Assembly: GCA_947629075.1 (NCBI GenBank)
Contig: CANRCI010000019.1
Location: 1 to 16,600 of the forward strand
Length of the DNA: 16,600 bases
Source of the DNA: an uncultured Bacilli bacterium
GTDB lineage: Bacteria > Bacillota_I > Bacilli_A > RF39 > UBA660
Reading direction: 5' to 3'
Shown: positions 1 through 7,498 of the stretch, in pieces
Layout of the letters: each line of letters begins with the position of its first letter
Numbering within the stretch: the first letter of the stretch is position 1
Made by a program: the position numbers and the translations under genes
Notes under the pieces: model-generated
The model's input: the letters and a program-made list of their open reading frames with translations, nothing else
Told to the model about the DNA's origin: nothing
Database searches by the model: none

Positions 1-1629
1 GGATATGTAATCGATAAAGCCGGAAACATAAACAGTTGTAAAACGACAGTTAAAAGAGATACGGTGAAACCTTCTTGTAATATAACTTTTTCTGGTACTA
101 AAGGAGTAGAAGAATGGTATCGAACTAATCCAACCGCAACCTTAAATAGAAGTGATGACAGAAGTCAAATCCAAGATTATGGAATTACTACTTCTGGTAG
201 TGTTACTTATAATGGTAAAGGTAGTGACGTTCAAAGTGCTGAAACGAGTGGAACTACCTGGCATGGATATGTAAGAGATAAAGCCGGTAATGAAGCAAGT
301 TGTAATAGTTCAGTTAAATTGGACAAGACCAAACCAACTTGTAAAATAACACCATCTGGAACATCAGGTTCAAATGGTTGGTATGTCTCAACTGTAACTA
401 TGTCACTTATAACTAATGATGAACGAAGTAAGATTCAATCTTATGGACTAGATACTTCATCAGCTGATACCTTTAATATGTTAACTAGTGGTAAGCAATC
501 AGATACTAAGAATATCACTTGGTATGGACATGTAAAAGATAAAGCTGGAAACGTTGGTAATTGTAATCTAGCTAATGTTAAAGTTGATATGACTAAACCA
601 ACTTGTGAAAGAGTAATGAAAAAAGGTTCCGCTAATGGTGGAAATTATAGTAACGGAAGTTGGTATTCAGGAAATATTTATACCAGTGCAACTTGTAGTG
701 ATGCAACAAGTGGATGTCAGTCGAAAAAGACTGTAACTACTACTGGGGCAACGACAAACGTTAAAAATCAAGAACAAGCATCATGGACGGTTCAAGCAAA
801 TGGTTCATCGAGCTTGACCTGGCGTGTATATGATAACGCTGGAAACTATAAAGATTGTACAGCTATCTCTGCAAAAAGAGATACGGCTGATCCAACTTGT
901 ACATTGAGACAATCAGGAAGTGACAGAACATCATCAGCGGCAGTTTCATTTTCGGCAAGTGACACTGGTGGTAGTGGTTTAAAACAAACTTATAATACTA
1001 CTTTGTATTTAGGAAAAGGAACTACTACTAAAACCGTTTATGACAATGCCGGAAACGATGGTACTTGTAGTGTTACAGTAGGTACGTATAAACAATATCA
1101 TAAAAGAACTTGTAACACCGGAAAGAGATGTACTAGTGCGGCGTGTGAAGAATACAATACTGATTGTTCAAAATGTGGTTGTAGTAAATATGCAACATCT
1201 GGTACTAAAACTGAAATAGATTCAGGTGGTTATTGGAATGCTCCACAACATAGAGGAGATACCGGTTGTGACATTGTAACTAATGCCATTCCTGGTCAGA
1301 CGACTTGTACTACTGGTGGAGTATCTGATTTTAGTAAGTCATCTACGGCAGTAAAATATACTTATCATTATTGGTGGTCTGAAAAAAGTGGGGGCGGATG
1401 TGAATCCGGTTGTACAGCTTGGACAGATTATAAAGTAGTACACAGTTGCCAAACTTGTAAAAAATGTTCTTCTGCTGGATGTAAAACCCACAAACAAGAT
1501 GCCAGTAAATGTGGTTGCCAGACTTGGAACGGATGGGGTTCTTGGACAAATGGTTCCGGTGGTAGTGATAGCAATGATACTGAATATGAAACTAGAACGA
1601 TGTATGAAGTAACTGGATATAACCCATAA
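1..1629 (+). CDS. Large Ig-repeat surface protein with cysteine-rich C-terminus (5' end missing)
   Basis: The reading frame is open from base 1 (GYVIDKAGN...), so the window holds the last 542 residues of a longer protein whose start lies outside. Residues 1-360 are tandem Ig-like units. Each opens with K/D-P-S/T-C and closes near W/Y-x-V-x-D-x-AGN followed by a cysteine. Residues 371-506 hold two copies of a cysteine-rich module with identical spacing. The tail is rich in Gly, Ser, Thr and Trp and ends TGYNP, with no LPxTG motif, membrane anchor or charged tail, so how it is held at the surface is not visible. The composition (Ser/Thr/Gly/Asn, almost no long hydrophobic runs) fits an exported protein. 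The even distribution of cysteines suggests disulfide bonds, which is unusual for a Gram-positive surface protein. An adhesin role is inferred from architecture only. A terminator follows directly. Confidence 0.85.
   Translation, partial: GYVIDKAGNINSCKTTVKRDTVKPSCNITFSGTKGVEEWYRTNPTATLNRSDDRSQIQDYGITTSGSVTYNGKGSDVQSAETSGTTWHGYVRDKAGNEASCNSSVKLDKTKPTCKITPSGTSGSNGWYVSTVTMSLITNDERSKIQSYGLDTSSADTFNMLTSGKQSDTKNITWYGHVKDKAGNVGNCNLANVKVDMTKPTCERVMKKGSANGGNYSNGSWYSGNIYTSATCSDATSGCQSKKTVTTTGATTNVKNQEQASWTVQANGSSSLTWRVYDNAGNYKDCTAISAKRDTADPTCTLRQSGSDRTSSAAVSFSASDTGGSGLKQTYNTTLYLGKGTTTKTVYDNAGNDGTCSVTVGTYKQYHKRTCNTGKRCTSAACEEYNTDCSKCGCSKYATSGTKTEIDSGGYWNAPQHRGDTGCDIVTNAIPGQTTCTTGGVSDFSKSSTAVKYTYHYWWSEKSGGGCESGCTAWTDYKVVHSCQTCKKCSSAGCKTHKQDASKCGCQTWNGWGSWTNGSGGSDSNDTEYETRTMYEVTGYNP
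67..1080 (+). repeat. Tandem Ig-like domain repeats within the surface protein
   Basis: Four successive units begin at codons 67 (KPSC), 331 (KPTC), 595 (KPTC) and 889 (DPTC). The first two are both exactly 264 bp (88 residues), the third is 294 bp and the fourth is shortened to about 190 bp. The end of an earlier unit is visible at 1-66. Shared marks are a Cys four residues into each unit and an AGN motif near the end followed by a second Cys. Sequence between the marks has diverged strongly, so this is an old protein-level repeat and not a recent DNA duplication. Confidence 0.8.
1111..1518 (+). repeat. Duplicated cysteine-rich module, C-x5-C-x4-C-x9-C-x-C
   Basis: Copy one spans codons 1111-1182 (C371, C377, C382, C392, C394 of the visible protein). 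Copy two spans 1447-1518 (C483, C489, C494, C504, C506). The spacing of these five cysteines is identical in both. They share the SKCGC ending and an S-A-x-C core. Each copy has one extra, unmatched cysteine (near 1165 and 1456). The copies start 336 bp (112 residues) apart, separated by a Gly/Thr/Trp-rich linker. I do not recognise a named family. Confidence 0.75.
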
Positions 1630-1636
1630 TTTATTG

Positions 1637-1663
1637 AGACTATAATTATTTATAGTCTTTTTT
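1637..1663 (+). terminator. Intrinsic terminator after the surface protein
   Basis: A perfect 8-bp stem (AGACTATA / TATAGTCT) with a six-base ATTATT loop is followed by a run of six T. It begins 7 bases after the TAA stop and separates the surface protein from the lepA transcription unit. Confidence 0.8.
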
Positions 1664-1684
1664 CTTTTAGTATTTATTTCTTTT

Positions 1685-1693
1685 TGATATAAT
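1685..1693 (+). promoter_or_regulatory. Extended -10 promoter for lepA
   Basis: TGATATAAT is a perfect extended -10 element. No good -35 box is seen at 16-18 bp upstream, as is usual for TGn promoters. The expected start of transcription is near 1700, giving a leader of only about 11 bases, essentially the ribosome binding site AAAGGTGAT itself. Confidence 0.6.
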
Positions 1694-1710
1694 AAATAAA
1701 GGTGATATCG

Positions 1711-3510
1711 ATGGACAAAAAACATATCAGAAACTTTTCAATAATAGCTCATATCGATCATGGAAAAAGTACTTTGGCCGATCGCATTTTAGAGCTCTGT
1801 GGAGCCGTTACTAAAAGAGAAGCTAAAGATCAATATTTAGACAGTATGGATATCGAAAGAGAGCGAGGTATTACAATTAAACTTAATACTGCATCTCTAA
1901 AATATAATTATGATGGTGAAGAATACAATTTAAATTTAATCGATACTCCAGGTCATGTCGATTTCAGTTATGAGGTTAGTCGTAGTCTAGCTGCTTGTGA
2001 AGGAGCAATTTTAGTAGTTGATGCTGCTCAAGGGATTGAGGCTCAAACACTTGCTAATTTGTATTTGGCAATGGAAAATGATTTAACGATAATACCGGTT
2101 ATAAACAAAATAGATTTACCTAATGTTGATGTTAATCGAGTAAAGAAAGAATTAATTAACCTTTTAGGTTTTAGTGATCGTGATATCATTTTGACAAGTG
2201 CTAAGACGGGATTGGGAGTTAAAGAATTGTTAGATAGAATCGTTACGGAAATTCCTTGTCCTAAGGGTGAAGATAACGATAAATTACAAGCTTTAATCTT
2301 TGATAGTGTCTTTGATTCTTATCGTGGTGTAATCATATCGACTCGTGTAGTAAATGGTAAAATTAAAGTCGGTGATAAAATAAAACTTATGTCTAGCGGA
2401 GTTGAATACGAAGTAGTAGAACTGATGATAAATACTCCAAAAGAGGTAAAGAAAAAGGAACTCGTTGCTGGTGAAGTTGGTTTTATAGCGGCGAGCATTA
2501 AAAATATTTCTGATATTAAAGTAGGAGATACGATTACTAATAGTAAAGATCCAGCTCTTAAAGCTTTAGATGGATATAGACCGATGAAATCAATGGTCTT
2601 CTGTGGTTTGTTTCCAATTGAATCCAGCAAATTCGAGGATTTACGCGATGCTTTAAACAAACTTAAATTAAACGATGCATCTCTTGTCTTTGAACCTGAG
2701 ACTAGTAGTGCTTTAGGGTTTGGCTTTAGATGTGGTTTTTTAGGACTTTTACACATGGATATAATTAAAGAGCGAATATCTAGAGAATTCAATATCGATA
2801 TAATTACAACTGCTCCTAGTGTTATCTATGAAGTAATACTTACTAATGGTGAAGTAGTAATGGTAGATAGTCCTAATAAAATGCCTGATCGCAGTAAGAT
2901 AAAACAAGTAAAAGAGCCATTTATTAAAACTAACATTTTTACACCTAGTGAATATATTGGTCCAATTATGGAACTTTGTCAGGATAAAAGGGGCAGTTAT
3001 ATAAGTATGGAATATATTGATACTGAAAGGGTTAATATTCATTATGAATTGCCACTTTCAGAAATCGTTTATGATTTTTTTGATAAGTTAAAATCTTTTA
3101 CTAAAGGTTATGCTTCATTCGATTATGATTTTATTGGTAATAAGGATAGCGATTTGGTAAAGATGGATATTTTGCTCAATGGTGAAGTAGTTGATGCTTT
3201 ATCAATAATAGTTCATAAAGATTTTGCTTATAATCGTGGTAAAGCGATAGTTGAGCATTTAAGAAAAGTTTTACCTAGACAGATGTTTGAGATTCCTATT
3301 CAAGCTGCTCTAGGGACTCATGTTATTGCCAGAAGTACGGTAAAAGCTCTACGAAAAGACGTTTTAGCTAAATGTTATGGTGGAGATATTACACGTAAGA
3401 GAAAACTTTTAGAGAAACAAAAAGAGGGTAAAAAGAAAATGAAACAGATTGGTAGTGTGGAACTTCCGCAAGAAGCGTTTATGAGCGTTTTAAGTATGGA
3501 TGAGGAGTAG
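1711..3510 (+). CDS. lepA: Elongation factor 4 (LepA), ribosome-associated GTPase
   Basis: A translational GTPase that binds ribosomes and helps resolve stalled or mistranslocated states and 30S assembly. All G motifs are present near the N-terminus: AHIDHGKST (P-loop), RGITI, DTPGHVDF, NKID and a TSAKTG G5 loop. The C-terminus carries the LepA-specific ending with GSVELPQEAFMSVL. At 599 residues it is full length for the family. The start is taken as ATG 1711, where the protein begins MDKKHIRNF; GGTGAT at 1701-1706 is its Shine-Dalgarno. An in-frame GTG at 1702 lies inside that ribosome binding site and is an unlikely start. It is the first gene of a long rightward unit. In Bacillus lepA is followed by hemW; here two extra genes intervene. 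Confidence 0.97.
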   Translation: MDKKHIRNFSIIAHIDHGKSTLADRILELCGAVTKREAKDQYLDSMDIERERGITIKLNTASLKYNYDGEEYNLNLIDTPGHVDFSYEVSRSLAACEGAILVVDAAQGIEAQTLANLYLAMENDLTIIPVINKIDLPNVDVNRVKKELINLLGFSDRDIILTSAKTGLGVKELLDRIVTEIPCPKGEDNDKLQALIFDSVFDSYRGVIISTRVVNGKIKVGDKIKLMSSGVEYEVVELMINTPKEVKKKELVAGEVGFIAASIKNISDIKVGDTITNSKDPALKALDGYRPMKSMVFCGLFPIESSKFEDLRDALNKLKLNDASLVFEPETSSALGFGFRCGFLGLLHMDIIKERISREFNIDIITTAPSVIYEVILTNGEVVMVDSPNKMPDRSKIKQVKEPFIKTNIFTPSEYIGPIMELCQDKRGSYISMEYIDTERVNIHYELPLSEIVYDFFDKLKSFTKGYASFDYDFIGNKDSDLVKMDILLNGEVVDALSIIVHKDFAYNRGKAIVEHLRKVLPRQMFEIPIQAALGTHVIARSTVKALRKDVLAKCYGGDITRKRKLLEKQKEGKKKMKQIGSVELPQEAFMSVLSMDEE

Positions 3511-3515
3511 ATAAT

Positions 3516-4148
3516 ATGATAAGAAACTTAAAAGCTAATGATTTGAAGGTGGAAGATATTTTAAGAAGTGCTGATTTGGATACACCTCTTTTTTATCTTC
3601 GTAAAGATAATAAAACTTTATCGGTTGCTAAAAGAGATCCCAATGATTACTATGGTACAGTATGGGAAGATGTTTTAGATACTACTAGTATACGTTGTAA
3701 ATTGGATAATCAGATGCGAGAAGAAGTTATCAGTTTTTTGGTCAATAGTATTTTGGTAATTGATGATGATAAATATATCAATACTTGTAAAATGGGACTT
3801 GGACTTCCTACCGCTTTATATGGAATAGTTGCTGATGACTTTTTGTCAATCCTTCTTGGAAGTGTGGTGACAGCTGATTCGATTGTCGATTCATTTAATA
3901 ATGTCCAAATGACAGAAAAAATTAAAGATATGGCCTGGTGTGCTAATAAACATTTACTAATCGATCACTATATCAACCAAGAGAAACTTTTAGAAAATTT
4001 ATCTGATCCGGCACGAGATGCGATATTTAAAAATTATTTCGATCAAAAATATCATTACAATTTAAACAATTTTGATCAAGTACCTACTAGAGATCGTCAA
4101 TGTATTAAAAAATATATCAATAAACAGACCAAAAAATCTAGGAGGTAG
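3516..4148 (+). CDS. Unrecognised 210-residue protein, paralogue of the next gene
   Basis: I do not recognise this family. It starts five bases after the lepA stop at ATG 3516, with GAGGAG at 3502-3507 inside the lepA tail as ribosome binding site. The product is mixed and mostly soluble in character, with one moderately hydrophobic stretch around residues 97-120 (GLPTALYGIVADDFLSILLG) that is weak for a membrane helix. There is no signal peptide. The C-terminus is basic. Its ending H-x-NLNNFDQV followed by D and IKKY matches the ending of the next gene, and both begin NLK(A/V)N, so the two look like diverged duplicates. Position between lepA and hemW suggests co-transcription, but gives no clear function. 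Confidence 0.8.
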   Translation: MIRNLKANDLKVEDILRSADLDTPLFYLRKDNKTLSVAKRDPNDYYGTVWEDVLDTTSIRCKLDNQMREEVISFLVNSILVIDDDKYINTCKMGLGLPTALYGIVADDFLSILLGSVVTADSIVDSFNNVQMTEKIKDMAWCANKHLLIDHYINQEKLLENLSDPARDAIFKNYFDQKYHYNLNNFDQVPTRDRQCIKKYINKQTKKSRR

Positions 4149-4153
4149 AATTA

Positions 4154-4756
4154 ATGGTAAATAATTTAAAAGTAAATCCCGGTTTTGTTAGATTGATTTT
4201 AATGGATGCTAAAAATTATCCAATAATTCATTACAAAACAGATAAAGCTAACAAGAAAATAAAGATTTTTACTGATTTCTGTAATTATCATACAATTGAT
4301 TATACACCGCATAATGAAAGTGTTTGTCTTTATCAAATGGAGAATAGCCTAAATTCGTATTATGATTCTTTTTGTAGACTATTAGAAGAGAGATTGAAAT
4401 ATGATAAATATTTAATTTCCGGTTTAGCAGTCAGTAGTCTGTTGATTGCTTATCTAAAAGAACCTTTTATATTTCAAGTTTTTCCAACTTTTTTTATCGG
4501 CCATAAGTCGCATGAATGTTATAAGTTACAAAAAGCTAAAAAGAGATTTGATGAAGTGAAACAGCTAATTGATGAAAAAGAATTGTTTCAACAAGCCATT
4601 GATGATAGAGAGTTTACTTCGGAACTAGATGTGAAGACGAGACAGGTTTTAAATAAAAATGATGGCCATTTAAACTTGAACAATTTTGATGATGTTCAAC
4701 CTTATGACCAAATTAAAATATATAAGAAAGTAGATGAATTGCGTGGCAAGAAGTAA
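4154..4756 (+). CDS. Unrecognised 200-residue protein, paralogue of the preceding gene
   Basis: I do not recognise this family. ATG 4154 is preceded by a strong GGAGG at 4141-4145. Like its neighbour it begins with NNLKVN and ends with H-x-NLNNFDDV, then D and IKIYKK. Residues about 93-118 (LISGLAVSSLLIAYL and the following FIFQVFPTFFIG) are more hydrophobic than the matching part of the neighbour and could be a membrane-associated helix or a buried core. The second half is helical and charged (KAKKRFDEVKQLIDEKELFQQ). The 3' end overlaps the hemW start by 23 bases, pointing to coupled translation. A phage-like or membrane-interacting function cannot be shown from sequence alone. Confidence 0.8.
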   Translation: MVNNLKVNPGFVRLILMDAKNYPIIHYKTDKANKKIKIFTDFCNYHTIDYTPHNESVCLYQMENSLNSYYDSFCRLLEERLKYDKYLISGLAVSSLLIAYLKEPFIFQVFPTFFIGHKSHECYKLQKAKKRFDEVKQLIDEKELFQQAIDDREFTSELDVKTRQVLNKNDGHLNLNNFDDVQPYDQIKIYKKVDELRGKK

Positions 4757-5852
4757 TGTAAAGTCACTTTATATTCACATTCCATTTTGTGAAAGTATCT
4801 GTTCTTACTGTGATTTCTGTAAGATGTTTTATCGTGAAGAATTGGCTTTTCATTACTTGCAAAAATTAGAAGAAGAAATTTTAGAGAGATATCGTGGGGA
4901 AGTATTAGATACTATTTACATAGGAGGGGGAACTCCTTCTTGTCTTAGCCCAGCTAATTTGCGATATCTTTTTTCTATTGTCTCTAAACTCAATAAAAGT
5001 GCGAATCTAGAATTTACAATCGAAGCTAATATCAGTGATATCGATGAAGAGTTTTTAAAGATGTGTAAAAGTTCTGGTGTCAATAGAATTAGTATTGGCA
5101 TTCAAACTATCAATGAAAAGTTTTACAAGTTTTTAAATAGATATAACGATATTAATTCGATATTGGATAAGATTGAGCTCACTAAAAAATATTTTACCAA
5201 TATAAATGTTGACTTTATGTATGGATTTAGAGATGAGACGATGGATGATTTAAAGAAAGATTTAGACTTCTTTAAAAGTTTAGATGTCGAACATATATCG
5301 ATTTATTCCCTAATTTTAGAAGAGAATACTAAGTTGTATATCGATAAGACTAGACCGATCGATGAAGATTTAGAAAGTGATATGTATTACTACATAGTTG
5401 ATTATTTAGAGAGTAATGGTTATAGGCAATACGAAATAAGTAATTTTGCTAAACCATCTTATGAATCACATCACAACTTAAGCTATTGGAACAATTTAGA
5501 GTATTATGGTTTTGGTCTGGGAGCCAGTGGCTATATCGATGGTGTTAGATATACTAATACACGAGGGATAAACAATTACTTAAGAGGAAATTATGTTCTA
5601 GAGCAATACGAAGTTAGTGATCGCGAAGCAAAAGAGATGGAAGTAATACTAGCTCTTAGAAAGAGAGAAGGACTAGAGATCAGTAAATTTTTTGATAAAT
5701 ATAAAGTGGCGGTTTTTGATATTTTTGATATAATGAAATTAGTAGATGATAATATGTTAGAGATGGATGATAGATTTATTAGAATTCCTAAAGATAAATT
5801 ATACGTTTCTAACCGTATTATGGTTTGTTTTCTTGGAGGTAGTAATGAATAA
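4734..5852 (+). CDS. hemW: HemW-type radical SAM protein (heme chaperone family)
   Basis: A radical SAM enzyme of the coproporphyrinogen dehydrogenase-like branch; HemW proteins bind heme and are thought to deliver it to haem proteins, not to oxidise coproporphyrinogen. The [4Fe-4S] motif C19-x3-C23-x2-C26 followed by F28 is present in IHIPFCESICSYCDF, together with IYIGGGTPS, the EAN segment and the HemW motif HNLSYW at residues 247-252. Length (372) is typical. The start is taken as ATG 4734, inside the previous gene; a GTG at 4743 is a possible alternative, and neither has a strong ribosome binding site. Gene order lepA...hemW is conserved in Bacillota. Whether this organism makes or imports heme is not visible here. 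Confidence 0.9.
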   Translation: MNCVARSNVKSLYIHIPFCESICSYCDFCKMFYREELAFHYLQKLEEEILERYRGEVLDTIYIGGGTPSCLSPANLRYLFSIVSKLNKSANLEFTIEANISDIDEEFLKMCKSSGVNRISIGIQTINEKFYKFLNRYNDINSILDKIELTKKYFTNINVDFMYGFRDETMDDLKKDLDFFKSLDVEHISIYSLILEENTKLYIDKTRPIDEDLESDMYYYIVDYLESNGYRQYEISNFAKPSYESHHNLSYWNNLEYYGFGLGASGYIDGVRYTNTRGINNYLRGNYVLEQYEVSDREAKEMEVILALRKREGLEISKFFDKYKVAVFDIFDIMKLVDDNMLEMDDRFIRIPKDKLYVSNRIMVCFLGGSNE

Positions 5853-6426
5853 AGTTAAAATTTTTGATAAAGAGATTTCTTATATAAAAAATGAAAAATA
5901 TCAGACGGATGCGAGATATTTAATAGATGGACTTCCAGATTATTTCTTTGAAGTTCCAGCTTCATCTACTGGTAAGTATCACCCTAAATATGCTGAAGGT
6001 GATGGTGGATTAGTGCGTCATACCAAGGCTGCGGTTAAAATGGCTTATGAACTTTTAAACGATCCAGCAATTGGTGATAAATATACTAGTCGTGAAAAAG
6101 ATTTGATGATAATTGCCATTTTAGTTCACGATGGATTAAAACACGGTAAAGAAAAAGAAAAGTATGTAAGATTTGATCATCCTTTATTAGCAGCTTCATA
6201 CGTAGAAGAGAATAATAAAAATTTGAATATGAATGATGATGATGTCAAATTGGTAAGTGATTGCATTAAAACTCATATGGGACCGTGGACAACCGATTAT
6301 TTTGGAAATGAAGTTTTAGAAAAACCGAAGAGTAAATATCAGAATTTTGTCCATATGTGTGATTATTTAGCAAGTCGTAAATTTATTAATGTCAATTTTG
6401 ATGATGATAATAATGTTTTAGATTAG
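5845..6426 (+). CDS. HD-domain metal-dependent phosphohydrolase
   Basis: A 193-residue HD-superfamily protein, probably cytoplasmic. Likely metal ligands are H59 (GGLVRHT), the H95-D96 doublet in ILVHDGLKHG, then H112, H144 (KTHMGPW) and D173 (MCDYLASR). Family members hydrolyse phosphate esters of nucleotides or nucleic acids; the substrate here cannot be read from sequence. ATG 5845 is chosen because GGAGGT lies at 5835-5840; the frame stays open further upstream inside hemW, but without a ribosome binding site. It overlaps the end of hemW by 8 bases and lies 12 bases before thyA. That position next to dTMP synthesis genes makes a nucleotide-metabolism or RNA-turnover role reasonable but unproven. 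Confidence 0.8.
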   Translation: MNKVKIFDKEISYIKNEKYQTDARYLIDGLPDYFFEVPASSTGKYHPKYAEGDGGLVRHTKAAVKMAYELLNDPAIGDKYTSREKDLMIIAILVHDGLKHGKEKEKYVRFDHPLLAASYVEENNKNLNMNDDDVKLVSDCIKTHMGPWTTDYFGNEVLEKPKSKYQNFVHMCDYLASRKFINVNFDDDNNVLD

Positions 6427-6438
6427 GAGGTTTTGTAT

Positions 6439-7341
6439 ATGTCAAAGTGGGATGTTGAATATCTCAAACTATGTAAAAAAATATTAGAGGAAGGAGTAGA
6501 AAAAGAAAATCGAACAGGTACCAATACCATAAAAATTCCATCTTATCACTTACATTTCGATTTAGGTGAAGAGTTTCCAGTGCTAACTACGAAACAACTT
6601 TATTTTAAAAATGCTATCTTAGAGATGCTTTGGATTTATCAAGCTAAGTCGAATGATGTCAGATGGCTTCAAGAACGTGGTGTTAAAATTTGGGACGAAT
6701 GGGAAATAGGTGAGGATGGTATCTGGCGAGCTGAACAGATGGTACCAGATGGCAATGGTAAGTTAGTAAAGACTAAAGTTGAAAAGAATTTCGGTAAAGA
6801 ATGGGCCCATACAATTGGAACAGCTTACGGTTGGATCGTCGATAAATACAACTTGAGTGACAATTTAATAGATAAGATTAAAAACAATCCTAACGACAGG
6901 AGAATGGTCATGAGTCTGTGGCAAGATGAGTACATACCAACTGCTGTTTTGCCGTCGTGCGTATGGAGTAGTGAGTGGGATGTCACCGATGGAAAGCTAA
7001 ACGCTTGGGTCCACCAGCGAAGTTGTGATGTTCCTCTAGGAGTACCATTCAATGTAACGCAATATGCTACTCTCTTAGCTCTACTTGCTCACGTGACTGG
7101 ACTTGAACAAGGTACACTCGATTGGAGTATGAAAGATGCTCACATATACGTAAATCAAATCGATGGTATTAAGGAACAGCTTAAACGTTATGAAGAGTAT
7201 GGTGATTTGCCAGCTCCTGAGTTATGGATCAACCCAGAAGTAACTGATTTCTTTGAAATAGATAATTCTCGTGAATTGAAAGATGTCAAAGTAAAAAAAT
7301 ATAAGCATATGGGACCTATAAAATTCCCAATATCACAGTAA
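6439..7341 (+). CDS. thyA: Thymidylate synthase (ThyA)
   Basis: It converts dUMP to dTMP with methylene-tetrahydrofolate, releasing dihydrofolate. Family marks in order (from M1 at ATG 6439): ENRTGT near residue 24, the RR pair at 154-155, catalytic Cys174 in LPSCVW, the substrate-binding QRSCDVPLGVPFN (residues 193-205) and DAHIY (233-237). The residue after the catalytic Cys is Val, where most ThyA proteins have His (PCH). The preceding residue is Ser where many have Pro. AGGAGG at 6425-6430 supports ATG 6439; an in-frame TTG at 6433 is too close to it. At 300 residues it is somewhat longer than the 264-residue E. coli enzyme, with an insert near residues 90-120. The next reading frame, a DHFR remnant, starts one base after the stop. 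Confidence 0.95.
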   Translation: MSKWDVEYLKLCKKILEEGVEKENRTGTNTIKIPSYHLHFDLGEEFPVLTTKQLYFKNAILEMLWIYQAKSNDVRWLQERGVKIWDEWEIGEDGIWRAEQMVPDGNGKLVKTKVEKNFGKEWAHTIGTAYGWIVDKYNLSDNLIDKIKNNPNDRRMVMSLWQDEYIPTAVLPSCVWSSEWDVTDGKLNAWVHQRSCDVPLGVPFNVTQYATLLALLAHVTGLEQGTLDWSMKDAHIYVNQIDGIKEQLKRYEEYGDLPAPELWINPEVTDFFEIDNSRELKDVKVKKYKHMGPIKFPISQ

Positions 7342-7342
7342 G

Positions 7343-7496
7343 ATGAAGCTTTCTTTAATAGCAGCCGTTGGTAAAAACGGTGAACTCGGCAAAGACAATG
7401 GACTGCTTTGGAATCTACCCCAAAACTTAAAATTCTTTAAAGAAAATAGAAGAGCATGGCATTAAATAAAAACATTTAGTTTATAGGAGAAAATAA
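7343..7496 (+). pseudogene. folA: Collapsed dihydrofolate reductase remnant
   Basis: ATG 7343 opens a 40-codon frame that begins as a typical DHFR N-terminus: SLIAAVGKNGELGKDNGLLW followed by NLPQNLKFFKEN. It then runs into unrelated residues and stops at 7463-7465. In another frame, bases 7443-7496 read KIEEHGIK, stop, KHLVYRRK, stop. If the internal TAA (7467-7469) were TAT or TAC, this would read GIKYKHLVYRRK, which resembles the final beta-strand of DHFR. About 150 of the expected roughly 480-500 bases remain, so the middle of the gene, including most of the folate and NADPH sites, is missing. The junction is near 7436-7450. The retained 3' end contains the ribosome binding site of tmk (AGGAG at 7485-7489), which may explain why it survived. 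The N-terminal match is firm; the C-terminal match is an inference. Confidence 0.75.
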
Positions 7497-7498
7497 TT

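Noticed and set aside
64..66. GTG as a start codon for the surface protein
   Set aside because: The frame is open to base 1, reads as the end of another repeat unit (DKAGN followed by Cys), and has no ribosome binding site before 64.
1339..1725. Leftward open frame of 128 codons opposite the surface protein
   Set aside because: It lies antisense to a well-supported gene, crosses the terminator and the lepA promoter, and its translation shows no family features.
2319..2792. Leftward open frame of 157 codons inside lepA
   Set aside because: Antisense to highly conserved lepA coding sequence, with no ribosome binding site or recognisable motif.
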